64,000 nucleotides of DNA, taken from Streptomyces avicenniae. GTDB lineage: Bacteria > Actinomycetota > Actinomycetes > Streptomycetales > Streptomycetaceae. The DNA lies in the NCBI RefSeq assembly GCF_000719135.1, contig NZ_JOEK01000010.1:1-64000 (forward strand). Direction: 5' to 3'. The position numbers were made by a program, and so were the translations under genes. Each line of letters opens with the position of its first letter. The first letter of the stretch is position 1. The notes beneath the pieces were generated by a model. It had not been told where the DNA came from. It saw only the letters and a program-made list of their open reading frames with translations, and did not search any database. Below, one piece after another: positions 43,205-52,826 of the stretch.

Positions 43205-45726
43205 TGCGCGCCCCGCTCTCCTGGCTGCGCGAGTACGTGGACCTGCCGGACGGGACCACGGGCCGTGACGTCGCCACCCGCCTCATCGCGGCGGGGCTTG
43301 AGGTCGAGACCGTCGAGCGCCTCGGCGACGACCTCACCGGGCCGCTGGTCGTCGGCCGCGTCCTGGCCGTCGAGGAACTGACCGGCTTCAAGAAGCCGAT
43401 CCGCTGGTGCCAGGTCGATGTCGGCGCCGCCAACGGCACCGGCGAGCCGCAGAACATCGTCTGCGGCGCCACCAACTTCCGCCCGGGCGACCACGTCGTC
43501 GTCATCCTGCCGGGCGGCGTGCTGCCCGGCGGCTTCGCGATCTCCGCCCGCAAGACCTACGGCAAGGTCTCCGAGGGCATGATCTGCTCCGCCCGCGAGC
43601 TGGGCCTCGGCGACGACCACGACGGGATCATCGTCCTGCCGCCGGGACACGAGCCGGGCACCGACGCCATCGCCCTGCTGGAGCTGGTGGACGAGGTCCT
43701 CGACATCGCCGTGACCCCCGACCGCGGCTACTGCCTGTCGATGCGCGGCCTCGCCCGCGAGACGGCCACCGCGTACGGCCTGCCGCTGCGCGACCCGGCG
43801 CTGCTCGACGTGCCCGCGCCCAACGCGGACGGCTACCCGGCCCGCGTCGAGGACCCCGAGGCGTGCGACAGGCTCGTCCTGCGCGGGGTCACCGGGGTGC
43901 GGCCAGACGCCGTCTCCCCGCTGTGGCTCACCCGCCGCCTCCAGAAGGCCGGGATGCGCCCCATCTCCCTGGCCGTGGACATCACCAACTACGTGATGCT
44001 GGAGATCGGCCAGCCGCTCCACGCCTACGACCACGCCCGCCTCAGCGGCCCGATCGGCGTGCGGCGCGCGACCGCCGGGGAGCGGCTGACGACGCTGGAC
44101 GACGTCAAGCGCGTCCTCGACGCCGAGGACCTCGTCATCACCGACGACTCGGGCCCCGTCGCGCTCGCGGGCGTCATGGGCGGCGCCGACACGGAGATCG
44201 CCGAGACGGCCGAGCAGCCGCTCGTCGGCCAGCCGCAGGGCACGACCGGGATCGTCCTGGAGGCCGCGCACTTCGCGCCGGTCCCCGTCGCCCGCTCGGC
44301 GCGCCGTCACAAGCTGGCCAGCGAGGCGTCCCGCCGCTTCGAGCGCGGCGTCGATCCCGAGGCCGCGCCCGCCGCCGCGCAGCGCGCCGTGGACCTGCTG
44401 GTCCTGCTGGCGGGCGGCACCGCCCACCCCGGCGTCACCGAGGTCGGCGGCCCGGGCACGCCCACCCGGATCACCGTCCCCGCCGACCACCCCGACGCGG
44501 TCGCCGGTGTGACGTACGGCCGCGAGACCGTCGTACGGCGCCTCCAGGAGGTCGGCTGCACGGTCACGGGCAGCGACGTCCTGACCGTCACCCCGCCCAG
44601 CTGGCGGCCCGACCTGACCGACCCGAACGACCTCGCCGAGGAGGTCATCCGGCTGGAGGGCTACGAAGCCCTCCCGTCCCGGCTGCCCAGGCCCCCGGCC
44701 GGGCGCGGGCTCACCGGACGCCAGCGGCTCCACCGCAGGACCGGCCGCGCCCTGGCGGGCGCGGGCTACGTCGAGGCACCGAACTACCCGTTCACCGGCC
44801 CGGCGCAGTACGACGCGCTCGGCCTGGCGGCCGACGACCCGCGCCGCAGGACCGTCCGTCTCGTCAACCCGCTCGACGACACCGAGTCCGGGCTGCGCAC
44901 CACGCTGCTCCCCGGCCTCCTGGAGGCCCTGCGCCGCAACCACGGGCGCGGCGCGCAGGACCTCGCCCTCTTCGAGACCGGCCTCGTCTTCCTGGCGGAA
45001 GGCGACGAGCCCGCAGCCTTCCGGCCCGCGGTGACCGCCCGGCCCTCCGACGAGGAGATCGCCGCGCTGAACTCCGCGCTGCCCCGGCAGCCCCGCCGGG
45101 TCGCGGTCGTCCTGGCCGGGGGGCGCGAGCAGAACGGCTGGTGGGGCCCCGCCCGCCCGGCGACCTGGGCCGACGCGGTCGAGGCCGCCCGTACGGTCGC
45201 CCGCGCCGCGGGGGCGGAACTCCACGTGGAGAACGCCACGTACGCCCCCTGGCACCCCGGGCGCTGCGCCGCCCTGTCGGTTGACCTGGACGGCGAGCGC
45301 ACGCTCGTCGGCCATGCCGGTGAGCTGCACCCGCGCGTCGTCAAGGCCCTCGGGCTGCCCGACCGTACCTGCGCCATGGAGGCCGACCTCGACCTGCTGG
45401 AGCGGGCCGGGGCCGGGGTCGTGGAGGCGCCGCGGATCGCGTCGTTCCCGGTGGCGACCCAGGACGTGGCGCTGGTCGTGGACGCCGACGTGCCGTCCGC
45501 CGAGGTGGAGGCCGCGCTGCGGGACGGCGCCGGTGAACTGCTGGAGTCCCTGCGGCTGTTCGACGTCTTCACCGGTGAGCAGCTGGGCACGGGACGCAAG
45601 TCCCTCGCCTACGCGCTGCGGTTCCGCGCCGCCGACCGCACGCTCACAGCGGACGAGCTGACCGCCGCGCGTGAGGCGGCCGTCGCCGCGGCGGCGGAGC
45701 GCACGGGCGCGAGCCTGCGCGCCTGA
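43204..45726 (+). CDS. pheT: Phenylalanyl-tRNA synthetase beta subunit
   Basis: 840 aa, the usual length. It starts [15 protein letters not shown] and has the tRNA-binding EMAP-like fold ([20 protein letters not shown]), the B3/B4 editing region ([29 protein letters not shown]), and a C-terminal ferredoxin-like anticodon domain ([20 protein letters not shown]). It stabilises the alpha subunit and edits mischarged Tyr-tRNA. A strong hairpin follows; arginine genes, common next to pheT in Actinobacteria, are not seen here. Confidence 0.96.
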   Translation: MRAPLSWLREYVDLPDGTTGRDVATRLIAAGLEVETVERLGDDLTGPLVVGRVLAVEELTGFKKPIRWCQVDVGAANGTGEPQNIVCGATNFRPGDHVVVILPGGVLPGGFAISARKTYGKVSEGMICSARELGLGDDHDGIIVLPPGHEPGTDAIALLELVDEVLDIAVTPDRGYCLSMRGLARETATAYGLPLRDPALLDVPAPNADGYPARVEDPEACDRLVLRGVTGVRPDAVSPLWLTRRLQKAGMRPISLAVDITNYVMLEIGQPLHAYDHARLSGPIGVRRATAGERLTTLDDVKRVLDAEDLVITDDSGPVALAGVMGGADTEIAETAEQPLVGQPQGTTGIVLEAAHFAPVPVARSARRHKLASEASRRFERGVDPEAAPAAAQRAVDLLVLLAGGTAHPGVTEVGGPGTPTRITVPADHPDAVAGVTYGRETVVRRLQEVGCTVTGSDVLTVTPPSWRPDLTDPNDLAEEVIRLEGYEALPSRLPRPPAGRGLTGRQRLHRRTGRALAGAGYVEAPNYPFTGPAQYDALGLAADDPRRRTVRLVNPLDDTESGLRTTLLPGLLEALRRNHGRGAQDLALFETGLVFLAEGDEPAAFRPAVTARPSDEEIAALNSALPRQPRRVAVVLAGGREQNGWWGPARPATWADAVEAARTVARAAGAELHVENATYAPWHPGRCAALSVDLDGERTLVGHAGELHPRVVKALGLPDRTCAMEADLDLLERAGAGVVEAPRIASFPVATQDVALVVDADVPSAEVEAALRDGAGELLESLRLFDVFTGEQLGTGRKSLAYALRFRAADRTLTADELTAAREAAVAAAAERTGASLRA

Positions 45727-45740
45727 CGCACCGTCACGAC

Positions 45741-45773
45741 GCCGCCCCGCCGGGCCTGTTCCGGCGGGGCGGC
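45741..45773 (+). terminator. Hairpin downstream of pheT
   Basis: Perfect 13-bp GC arms (45741-45753 and 45761-45773) around a 7-nt loop, 15 bp after the stop. Confidence 0.7.
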
Positions 45774-45954
45774 GGCATGTCGGGCGGGGGAAGGCCCCGT
45801 CCCGGCGCGGGGCGTGCGGAACTAGAGTGACCTCCGTGGCCGTGGCCCTGTCCGCGCCCGTACGCCCGGGGGAGCCGACGCCGTCTCGCCCGCGGGCCGC
45901 AGGCCGCAGGCCGTACGTCCGACCGTTCACCCGCGCGTCCCGGAGGGTCCGCCC

Positions 45955-46785
45955 ATGACCGAGTCCCGCACCATCCTGATCACCGGCGCCACCGACGGCC
46001 TCGGGAGAGCCCTGGCGCTCGACCTCGCGGCCGACGGCTTCCGCCTCGTCCTGCACGGCCGGGACAGGGGGCGGCTCGACCGGCTCGCGGCCGAGGTCGC
46101 CGGGCTCGGCGCGCCCCGGCCCCGTACGGTCCTCGCGGACTTCGCGGACCTCGGCCAGGTCCGCCGGATGGCCGAGGAGGTGCGGGCGGGCACCGGCCGT
46201 CTCGACGTGCTGGTGAACAACGCGGGCATCGGCGGCGGCGAGCCCGACGGCGTGACCCGCCGTACCAGCGTGGACGGCCACGAGCTGCGCTTCGCGGTGA
46301 ACCACCTGGCCGGATTCCTCCTCACCCTCGAACTCCTGCCGCTGCTGCGGGACTCGGCCCCCGCGCGCGTGGTCAACGTCGCCTCGCTCGGGCAGCACGC
46401 GCTCGACTTCGACGACCTCATGCTGGAGGACGGGTACGAGGGGGCACGCGCCTACCGGCAGAGCAAGCTGGCCCAGATCATGACCGGCTTCCACCTCGCC
46501 GCGCGGGTGCCCGCCGACGAGGTCACGTTCACCAGCCTGCACCCCGGCACGTACATGCCGACCAAGCTGGTGCGTGACTGGATCGGGCGCAGCGTGGACA
46601 GCGTGGAGTCGGGTGTCGCGGCCACGCGCCGCCTCGCCGTCGGGGACGAGGTGGCCGGGGTGACGGGGCATTTCTTCGACCGCACAGAGGACGTGCGGGC
46701 GAACGAGCAGGCGTACGACGCCGCGGCGCGTGAGCGCCTGTGGGAGCGCAGCGTGCAGCTCACCGGAGCCCCGCAGCTCGTCTAG
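45955..46785 (+). CDS. Short-chain dehydrogenase/reductase
   Basis: 276 aa. The NAD(P) glycine motif is ILITGATDGLGRALAL, NNAGIGG follows, and the catalytic Tyr-x3-Lys is AYRQSKLAQ with Ser upstream. The overall form resembles the retinol-dehydrogenase or WW-oxidoreductase-like classical SDRs. The substrate is not known. A TAGAGT box lies about 130 bp upstream. The 276 bp after its stop hold no supported gene. Confidence 0.88.
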   Translation: MTESRTILITGATDGLGRALALDLAADGFRLVLHGRDRGRLDRLAAEVAGLGAPRPRTVLADFADLGQVRRMAEEVRAGTGRLDVLVNNAGIGGGEPDGVTRRTSVDGHELRFAVNHLAGFLLTLELLPLLRDSAPARVVNVASLGQHALDFDDLMLEDGYEGARAYRQSKLAQIMTGFHLAARVPADEVTFTSLHPGTYMPTKLVRDWIGRSVDSVESGVAATRRLAVGDEVAGVTGHFFDRTEDVRANEQAYDAAARERLWERSVQLTGAPQLV

Positions 46786-47061
46786 CCCGTGCCCCGCGGC
46801 GAGGTGACGCGGGGGCGGACGGGGGCAGGGGGTCGGGGCCGCGCGCCCGGCCCGGCCCCCGCTGCCGCCGCGCCGCCTCACGCGCGTGGACGCGGAACGG
46901 GCGTCAGGCACCCGCCGTATGCAGCCGCGGAAGGCGTGGTGCGGACTGTGCGGGCACGCCGTCAACCGGCGGGCGGCATCGACGTTCTCCGGTCCGATCG
47001 TCCCGAGCTGTGGCGAGGAAGTCATGGCGTCACTCTACGAACACGCACTGACAGCGACGGG

Positions 47062-47940
47062 TCACGGCAAGGGCCGGGCCGCGGCGCGGGTGGTGAGGGG
47101 GCGCATCAGGTCGCCGTACCGGGAGAGCCTGGCGGGCAGGTCGGGCAGCCGGACGTCCAGCTCCGCAGGGTCCGTGCAGTCGGCGACCTCCTCCCAGGTC
47201 AGCGGGGCGGAGACCGTCGCCGTGGGCCGTGCCCGCAGCGTGTACGGGGCGGCCGTCGTCTTGCGCGCGGCGTTCTGGCTGTGGTCGATGAAGACCTTCC
47301 CCGGTCGCTCCTGCTTGGCCATGACGGCGATGGCCAGTCCTGGCAGCCCGGCCGCCGCCTCGACGGCGACACCCTTCGCGTACGCCGACGCCCGTTCCGA
47401 GGGCACGGGGCGCAGCGCGCACAGCAGGTGCAGCCCCTTCGAGCCCGACGTCTTGACGTACGCGGTGAGGCCGTCCGCCGCGAGCCGGTCGCGCAGCCAC
47501 AGCGCGACGCGGCAGCACTCCACGACCGTCGCGGGCGCGCCGGGGTCGAGGTCGAACACGAGCCGGTCCGCCGTCCCCGGCGCGGGCGTCCGCCACTGCG
47601 GCGTGTGCAGCTCGGCGACCAGGTTCGCCACCCACACGAGGGCGGGCAGGTCCTGGACCATGAGCTGCCGCAGCGTCCCGCCCCCCGAGCGGGGGACCTC
47701 CGTGGTGTTCACCCAGTCGGGGGTGCCTGGCGGGACGTTCTTCGTGAAGAAACGCTGCCCCCGCGGGCCGTCCGGGTAGCGCAGCAGGCTCAGCGGCCGG
47801 TCCCTCAGATGGGGGAGGAGCACGGCGCCGTGCGAGGCGTAGTGGTGCAGCACCTCGCCCTTGGTGGTGCCGTCCGGATAGAGCACCTTGTCGAGGTTGG
47901 ACAGCGGCAGACGGCGGCCCTCGACCGTGACGACAGGCAT
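47062..47940 (-). CDS. Stand-alone LigD-type DNA polymerase/primase domain
   Basis: 292 aa. The family start MPVVTVEGRRLPLSNLDKVL is used. Catalytic Asp-x-Asp lies in RLVFDLDPGA, with LLRYPDGPRGQRFF (PolDom core), SGSKGLHLLCAL, and the AARKTTAAPYTLRARP loop. In LigD this domain fills gaps at non-homologous ends; here no ligase or phosphoesterase domain is attached. It is divergent from ku by a 29-bp gap, which must hold both start regions, and the ATG has only CAGGG immediately upstream. It is a partner of Ku in end joining. Confidence 0.92.
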   Translation of the reverse strand: MPVVTVEGRRLPLSNLDKVLYPDGTTKGEVLHHYASHGAVLLPHLRDRPLSLLRYPDGPRGQRFFTKNVPPGTPDWVNTTEVPRSGGGTLRQLMVQDLPALVWVANLVAELHTPQWRTPAPGTADRLVFDLDPGAPATVVECCRVALWLRDRLAADGLTAYVKTSGSKGLHLLCALRPVPSERASAYAKGVAVEAAAGLPGLAIAVMAKQERPGKVFIDHSQNAARKTTAAPYTLRARPTATVSAPLTWEEVADCTDPAELDVRLPDLPARLSRYGDLMRPLTTRAAARPLP

Positions 47941-47969
47941 ACCCTGAGAGTGCACGAAAGGGGTGAACG

Positions 47970-49001
47970 TTGCGAACCATCTGGAAGGGTGCCATCTCCT
48001 TCGGTCTGGTCACCATCCCCGTCAAGGTCGTCAGCGCCACCGAGAACCACGCGGTCTCCTTCCGCCAGATCCACACCGCCGACGAGGGCCGCATCCGGTA
48101 CCGCAAGGTCTGCGAACTCGACGGCGAGGAGGTCTCGGGCGAGGAGATCGGCAAGGGCTACGTCACGGCGGACGGTTCGCTCGTCCAGCTCACCGACGAC
48201 GACCTCGCCCTGCTGCCGCTGCCCAGCGCGCGGACCGTGGAGATCCTCGGGTTCGTGCCGGTCGGCAGCATCGACCCGTACCAGCTCGACAAGTCGTACT
48301 ACCTGACGGCGGACACGGGCGCGGCCAAGCCGTACGTCCTCCTGCGCGAGGCCCTGCGCCGCGCGGACAAGGGCGCGATCGCCAAGCTGGCGATGCGCGG
48401 CCGGGAGACGCTGGCGCTGGTCCGTGCCCTGGACGACGAGGTGCTCGGCATGCACACCCTGCTGTGGCCCGACGAGATCCGCTCGGCGTCCGGCCTCGCG
48501 CCGACCGAGCGGGTCACCGTGCGGGACGCCGAACTGGACCTCGCCGACACCCTCATGGACACCCTCGGCGAGGTGGACATGGCGAGCCTGCACGACGAGT
48601 ACCGCGAGGCCGTCGAGACGCTGGCGGACGCCAAGCTGGCCGGTGTCGAACCGGAGCAGGCGAAGGAGGCCGAGGGCGGACGCGGCAAGGTCGTGGACCT
48701 GATGGCGGCGCTGGAGGACAGCGTCCGCACGGCGCGCGCCGGGCGCGGCGAGGACGACGACGGGGCCGGGGCCGGGGAGGACGCGACGGTGCACCCGATC
48801 GGCGGCGAGGGGGGCGGGGACGGCGAGGACGAGGGGAAGCCCGCGCGGAAGCGCGCGCCCGCGAAGAAGGGTGCCGCGAAGAAGACGGCGGCAGGGAAGT
48901 CGGGGGCCGCGAAGTCGGGGACCAGGAAGGCCGCGGCGAAGAAGGCCCCCGCCAAGAAGACCGCCGAGAAGAAGTCCGCCACGCGGCGCCGGGCCTCCTG
49001 A
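47970..49001 (+). CDS. ku: Ku DNA end-binding protein with Lys-rich tail
   Basis: 343 aa from TTG 47970, supported by AAAGGGG upstream. The Ku ring opens with RTIWKGAISFGLVTIPVKV and spans to about residue 250. The tail after ~290 is a repetitive Lys/Ala/Pro sequence (KRAPAKKGAAKKTAAGKSG) like the histone H1-like tails of Streptomyces Ku, which add DNA binding. It loads on broken ends and recruits LigD. A hairpin overlapping the stop separates it from the convergent dehydrogenase. Confidence 0.95.
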   Translation: MRTIWKGAISFGLVTIPVKVVSATENHAVSFRQIHTADEGRIRYRKVCELDGEEVSGEEIGKGYVTADGSLVQLTDDDLALLPLPSARTVEILGFVPVGSIDPYQLDKSYYLTADTGAAKPYVLLREALRRADKGAIAKLAMRGRETLALVRALDDEVLGMHTLLWPDEIRSASGLAPTERVTVRDAELDLADTLMDTLGEVDMASLHDEYREAVETLADAKLAGVEPEQAKEAEGGRGKVVDLMAALEDSVRTARAGRGEDDDGAGAGEDATVHPIGGEGGGDGEDEGKPARKRAPAKKGAAKKTAAGKSGAAKSGTRKAAAKKAPAKKTAEKKSATRRRAS

Positions 49002-49033
49002 CGGCGCGAGCCTGACCGCCCGCGCGCCGTCAG
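48998..49033. terminator. Bidirectional hairpin spanning two convergent stop codons
   Basis: CTGACGGCGCG (48998-49008) pairs perfectly with CGCGCCGTCAG (49023-49033). The ku TGA lies in the first arm and the dehydrogenase stop in the second. Confidence 0.6.
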
Positions 49034-49926
49034 GGGTACGCGTAGAAGCCCGCGCCCGACTTCCGGCCCAGGTGCCCCGCGGCGACCATCCGCAGCAGGA
49101 GCGGCGGCGGCGCGTACAGCGGCTCCTTGTGCTCCTGGTACATCGACTCGGCGATGGACGCGACCGTGTCGAGCCCGATCAGGTCCGCGAGCTTCAGCGG
49201 GCCCTGCGGATGGGCGCAGCCCAGCTCCATGCCCCGGTCGATGTCGTCCCGGCTCGCCGCCCCCGCCTCGAACATCCGCACCGCGGAGAGCAGATAGGGG
49301 ACGAGCAGCCCGTTCACCACGAAGCCCGACCGGTCCTGTGCCCGGATCGCGTGCTTGCCCAGCACCTCCGTCACGAGCCGCTCCGCCCGCTCCACGGTCT
49401 CCTCCGACGTCGTGAGCGCGGGCACCAGCTCCACCAGCCGCTGGACCTGCGCCGGGTTGAAGAAGTGGACGCCGAGCACCTGTGCGGGGCGGCTCGTCGC
49501 GACGGCCAGGTTGACCAGCGGGATCGCGGAGGTGTTGGAGGCGAGGATCGCGTCGGGGCGGGTCACGACCTGGTCGAGGACGTGGAAGATCTCCGTCTTC
49601 ACCTGCTCGTTCTCCACCACCGCCTCGACGACCAGGTCACGGTCCGCGAACTCGCCGAGGTCCGTGGTGAACGACAGCCGCTCCAGGGCCGCGTCGCGCT
49701 GCGCCGCCGTCGCCTTGCCGCGCTCGACCGCGCGGCCCAGGGAGTTGACCAGCCGCGTGCGGCCCAGTTCCAGCGCCTCGCCCGTCGTCTCGGCGACACG
49801 GACGTCGAGTCCCGCCCGCGCGCACACCTCCGCGATGCCCGCGCCCATCTGACCGCAGCCGACGACGCCGACGCGCGTGATCCCGTCCGCCGGGGTGTTC
49901 CCCTGGCCGTTCCCCAGGCCGTCCAC
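49030..49926 (-). CDS. 3-hydroxybutyryl/3-hydroxyacyl-CoA dehydrogenase
   Basis: 298 aa. The NAD-binding Rossmann motif is RVGVVGCGQMGAGIAEV. The catalytic Ser-His-Glu-Asn set is visible in SNTSAIPL, LGVHFFNPAQVQRLVE and the later NGLLVPYLLSAV. The length and form match the short (single-domain pair) family of 3-hydroxybutyryl-CoA dehydrogenases used in fatty-acid and polyhydroxybutyrate routes. The start is a GTG at 49926; no strong site was seen. Confidence 0.93.
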   Translation of the reverse strand: MDGLGNGQGNTPADGITRVGVVGCGQMGAGIAEVCARAGLDVRVAETTGEALELGRTRLVNSLGRAVERGKATAAQRDAALERLSFTTDLGEFADRDLVVEAVVENEQVKTEIFHVLDQVVTRPDAILASNTSAIPLVNLAVATSRPAQVLGVHFFNPAQVQRLVELVPALTTSEETVERAERLVTEVLGKHAIRAQDRSGFVVNGLLVPYLLSAVRMFEAGAASRDDIDRGMELGCAHPQGPLKLADLIGLDTVASIAESMYQEHKEPLYAPPPLLLRMVAAGHLGRKSGAGFYAYP

Positions 49927-50126
49927 AGGTGTGCCCCTTCGCTGTTCGTCCCGTTCGTCCTTGCAGGAGACCGTACCCCCGGCGCGCGGGCGGGGGGAGC
50001 CGGGGCGTGCCCGGCCGGTCGGGAGGATGTCCTCGCCTTGAGAGGTGTGTCACCCGGGTAGGACGCGGGCAAGTCCGTCACGCTGTGCGGAGTACACGTC
50101 ACCTCATGGATTGACAGGGGGAAGTG

Positions 50127-51380
50127 ATGCGCCACTTCACGCGTCGCAGTCTCGGCTTCTCGGCCATCGGCACCGTGACCGGACTGCTGACGCTCCATCA
50201 GGCGGAGGCGGCCGACCGGTTGCGGCGGCCGGTCACGGCGGACGCGCGCGGCGCGGCACCCGCCGTGGACCAGACCCGCGGCATGTGGATCGCCACCGTC
50301 ACGAACATCGACTGGCCGCGCTCCACCGGCCTGTCGGCCGACGCGGCACAGGCGGAACTGGACGCGCTGCTGGACGCGGCGGTCGCCAGGGGGCTCAACA
50401 CCGTGGTGCTCCAGGTGCGTCCGACCGCCGACGCCTTCTGGCCCTCGCCGCACGAGCCGTGGTCGGAGTGGCTCACCGGCGTGCAGGGGCGCGACCCCGG
50501 CTGGGACCCGCTGGGGTACGCGGTGACCGAGGCGCACGCCCGAGGGCTGCGCCTGCACGCGTGGTTCAACCCGTACCGCGTCGCGTTCCACGACGATCCG
50601 GCGCGGCTGGCGGCCGGGCATCCGGCGCGCGAGAACCCGGGGTGGACCGTGCGGTACGGCGGGCGGCTGTACTACGACCCGGGCATCCCGGCGGTGCGGG
50701 CCTTCGTGCAGGACGCGATGGCGGACGCGGTCGAACGGTACGCGATCGACGGCGTGCACTGGGACGACTACTTCTACCCCTACCCGGTCGCGGGCGAGGA
50801 GTTCGACGACGACGCCACGTTCGCCGAGCACGGCGGCGGGTTCACCGACCGGGGTGACTGGCGGCGCCACAACATCGACCTGCTCGTGCGGGAGATGGCG
50901 GCGCGGGTCCAGGAGATCAGGCCGGGCGCGGCGTTCGGCGTCAGCCCGTTCGCCGTGTGGCGCAACAGCTCGACGGATCCGCGGGGTTCTGACACGCGCG
51001 GCGGGGTGCAGACGTACGACGACCTGTACGCGGACGTGCGCACCTGGGTCCTCGAAGGCTGGATCGACTACGTCGTGCCGCAGGTGTACTGGCACATCGG
51101 CAACGAGGCGGCGGACTACGCGACGCTCGTGGAGTGGTGGTCGGACGTGGCGGACGGCACCGGCGTCGAGCTGTGGATCGGCGAGGCCGCCTACAAGGCG
51201 GGCGACCCGGCGCAGGGCGCCGCGTGGCAGGACCCGGCGGAGCTGTCGCGCCACCTGACGCTGTGCGCCGACCATCCCCAGGTGAGCGGCAACGTCTTCT
51301 ACTCGGCCAAGCACGTCGCCTCCGACCCGATCGGTGCGCTGAGCCGCGTCTACGAGGACCACTACCGGCCGCGTGCGTGA
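50127..51380 (+). CDS. GHL10/DUF187-type glycosidase-like protein with Tat signal
   Basis: 417 aa. The N-terminus MRHFTRRSLGFSAIG has a twin-arginine (TRRSLGF) followed by a hydrophobic run and an Ala-x-Ala-like cut near HQAEAADR, so it is a candidate Tat substrate. The (beta/alpha)8 GHL10 domain is seen in RGMWIATVTNIDWPR, LNTVVLQVRPTADAFWPS, LHAWFNPYRVAF, GVHWDDYFYPYP and PQVYWHIGNEAADY. Family members are predicted or shown to act on cell-wall or exopolysaccharide glycans. ATG 50127 follows GGGGGA. Confidence 0.88.
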   Translation: MRHFTRRSLGFSAIGTVTGLLTLHQAEAADRLRRPVTADARGAAPAVDQTRGMWIATVTNIDWPRSTGLSADAAQAELDALLDAAVARGLNTVVLQVRPTADAFWPSPHEPWSEWLTGVQGRDPGWDPLGYAVTEAHARGLRLHAWFNPYRVAFHDDPARLAAGHPARENPGWTVRYGGRLYYDPGIPAVRAFVQDAMADAVERYAIDGVHWDDYFYPYPVAGEEFDDDATFAEHGGGFTDRGDWRRHNIDLLVREMAARVQEIRPGAAFGVSPFAVWRNSSTDPRGSDTRGGVQTYDDLYADVRTWVLEGWIDYVVPQVYWHIGNEAADYATLVEWWSDVADGTGVELWIGEAAYKAGDPAQGAAWQDPAELSRHLTLCADHPQVSGNVFYSAKHVASDPIGALSRVYEDHYRPRA

Positions 51381-51401
51381 CGACGCGTACGCGGCTGCCC
51401 G

Positions 51402-52106
51402 TCAGTCGCGTGCGCGCTGGGTGTCGGCGATGCAGAACGGGACGCCCAGTACCAGGCCCAGGGTGGAGGCTGGAGGGTTTTCGCCGCGCAGGAGGACCGA
51501 CCACAGCAGGGTGAGCAGGGGCTGGGCGAGTTGGAGCTGACTCGCGCGGGTGATGCACGCGAGGGCCAGCCCGCGGTGCCAGAGGGCCAGCCCAACGATG
51601 CTCGCTCCTACGACCAGCCACAGCACGCCGACCACGGCGCGCGGGAGACTCAGCAGCAGCGCCCATGCGTTGACCTGCCAGCCGGGGAGTTCCCGGGTCA
51701 GCCGGGCGCCCTCACCGTACGCGGCGGCGCGGATGACAACGCCGCAGAACAGGTACAGGTCGCCGGTGGTCGGCGTGCCCCCGCTCTGCGCGGCGGTGAA
51801 GCCGACCACCAGCGCCGCGCCCGCCACGGCCGCGACCCAGAAGGCGGGGGAGGGGCGGTGGTGGGCGCGCGCCGTCGCGTAGCCGACCGTGGCCAGTGGC
51901 AGGAGTCCCACGAGGGCGGCGGCGTGGGAGGTGTCGGGGGTCCGGAGCGCCAGCGTGCTCAGCAAGGGGAAGCCCGTGACCGACCCGGCCGCCGCCGCGG
52001 CGGCCTCGCGCGTACGGCGTGCAGGCAGGCACGGGCAGGTGACGCTGACGGCGGAGCGGACGGGCGAGATCCCCCGCTCCATCGACGCGGACGGCGTCCT
52101 CGCCAC
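51402..52106 (-). pseudogene. EamA/DMT transporter remnant, N-terminal half and internal segment missing
   Basis: An open frame without a credible start. The part resembling an EamA permease begins at about GFPLLSTLALRTPDTSHAA and shows GLLPLATVGYATARAHHR, LPGWQVNAWALLLSLPR and RASQLQLAQPLLTLLWSVLL. A family member has two EamA repeats and ~10 helices in ~300 aa. Here the first helices are absent, and the stretch between LLSLPRAVVGV and LALWHRGLA is shortened. It faces a MocR remnant, its usual partner, and both have lost their 5' ends at the same place. I infer a decayed gene. Confidence 0.65.
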
Positions 52107-52816
52107 CCTCGCGTCACCGCCCGCCGGGGCCGTCGAGCTGAGCGGCGGTCACCTCCCGGCGGCGCTGCGGCCCGAACATGCCCTCGCCGGACGGCGGCCC
52201 GGCGCCTGGGACCGGCCCCCGGTCGAAGGGCTCGCAGAGCTGCGCGCCCTCGCGTCCCCAGGTGCACCCCGCCCTCGTGGAGTCACCGGTCTATCCGGGC
52301 ACGCTGGCCGTCGCCCGCGCGTCCGGCCTGCGGCCCGTCCCCGTGCCGGTGGACGCTCAGGGCATCCTGCCCGATCCGCTCCAGCGGGCGTTCGCCGCGA
52401 GCGGCGGGTGCATTCGTCGTCGAGGACGACTACGCGCGCCTGCTCACCCACGAGTACGCCCCGCCCCCGCTGGCCGCCGACGACCCCGAGGGCACCGTCG
52501 TCCACATCCGCTCGCTCGCCAAGGCCACCTCGCCCAGCTTCCGCGTCGGCGCCGTCGCCACATGCGGACCGGTCGCCGAGCGGCTGCGCGCCATCCAGAC
52601 CGTCGAGAGCTTCTTCGTCGCGCGTCCGCTCCAGGAAGCAGCGCTCGACCTCGTCGGCGGACTCTCCTGGCCGCGCCACCTCAAGGCGGTCGCCCGCGAA
52701 CTGCGGCTGCGGCGCGAGGCGCTGCGCTGGCCACCGGGACGCCTCCGGGCGTGACCCCGCCGCTTCTGCCGCACGGCGGCTTCCACACGCGGCTCCGCCT
52801 GCCCGACGCCACCTGA
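52014..52816 (+). pseudogene. MocR/PdxR-family (GntR-aminotransferase) regulator remnant, frameshifted
   Basis: Homology moves through reading frames: frame 1 (LSGGHLPAALRPE) to about 52258, frame 2 (LVESPVYPGTLAVARASGLR) to about 52408, frame 3 (AFVVEDDYARLLTHEY, the PLP loop SLAKATSPSFRVGA with the Schiff-base Lys, then SFFVARPLQEAALDL) to about 52754, then frame 2 again (LLPHGGFHTRLRLPDAT). Family members should have an HTH domain at the start and about 60-70 more residues across these joints. Both the HTH and these segments are gone, so the gene decayed by small deletions. Confidence 0.7.
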
Positions 52817-52826
52817 CGTGCGGCCA

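Noticed and set aside
42733..47025. 1430-aa open frame on the minus strand
   Set aside because: It is antisense to pheS, pheT and the SDR gene, whose products are certain. The long open frame is an effect of G/C third positions.
46786..47061. Possible small gene after the SDR
   Set aside because: Frames here are Arg/Pro-rich and partly antisense to the LigD gene. No ribosome-binding site or motif was seen.
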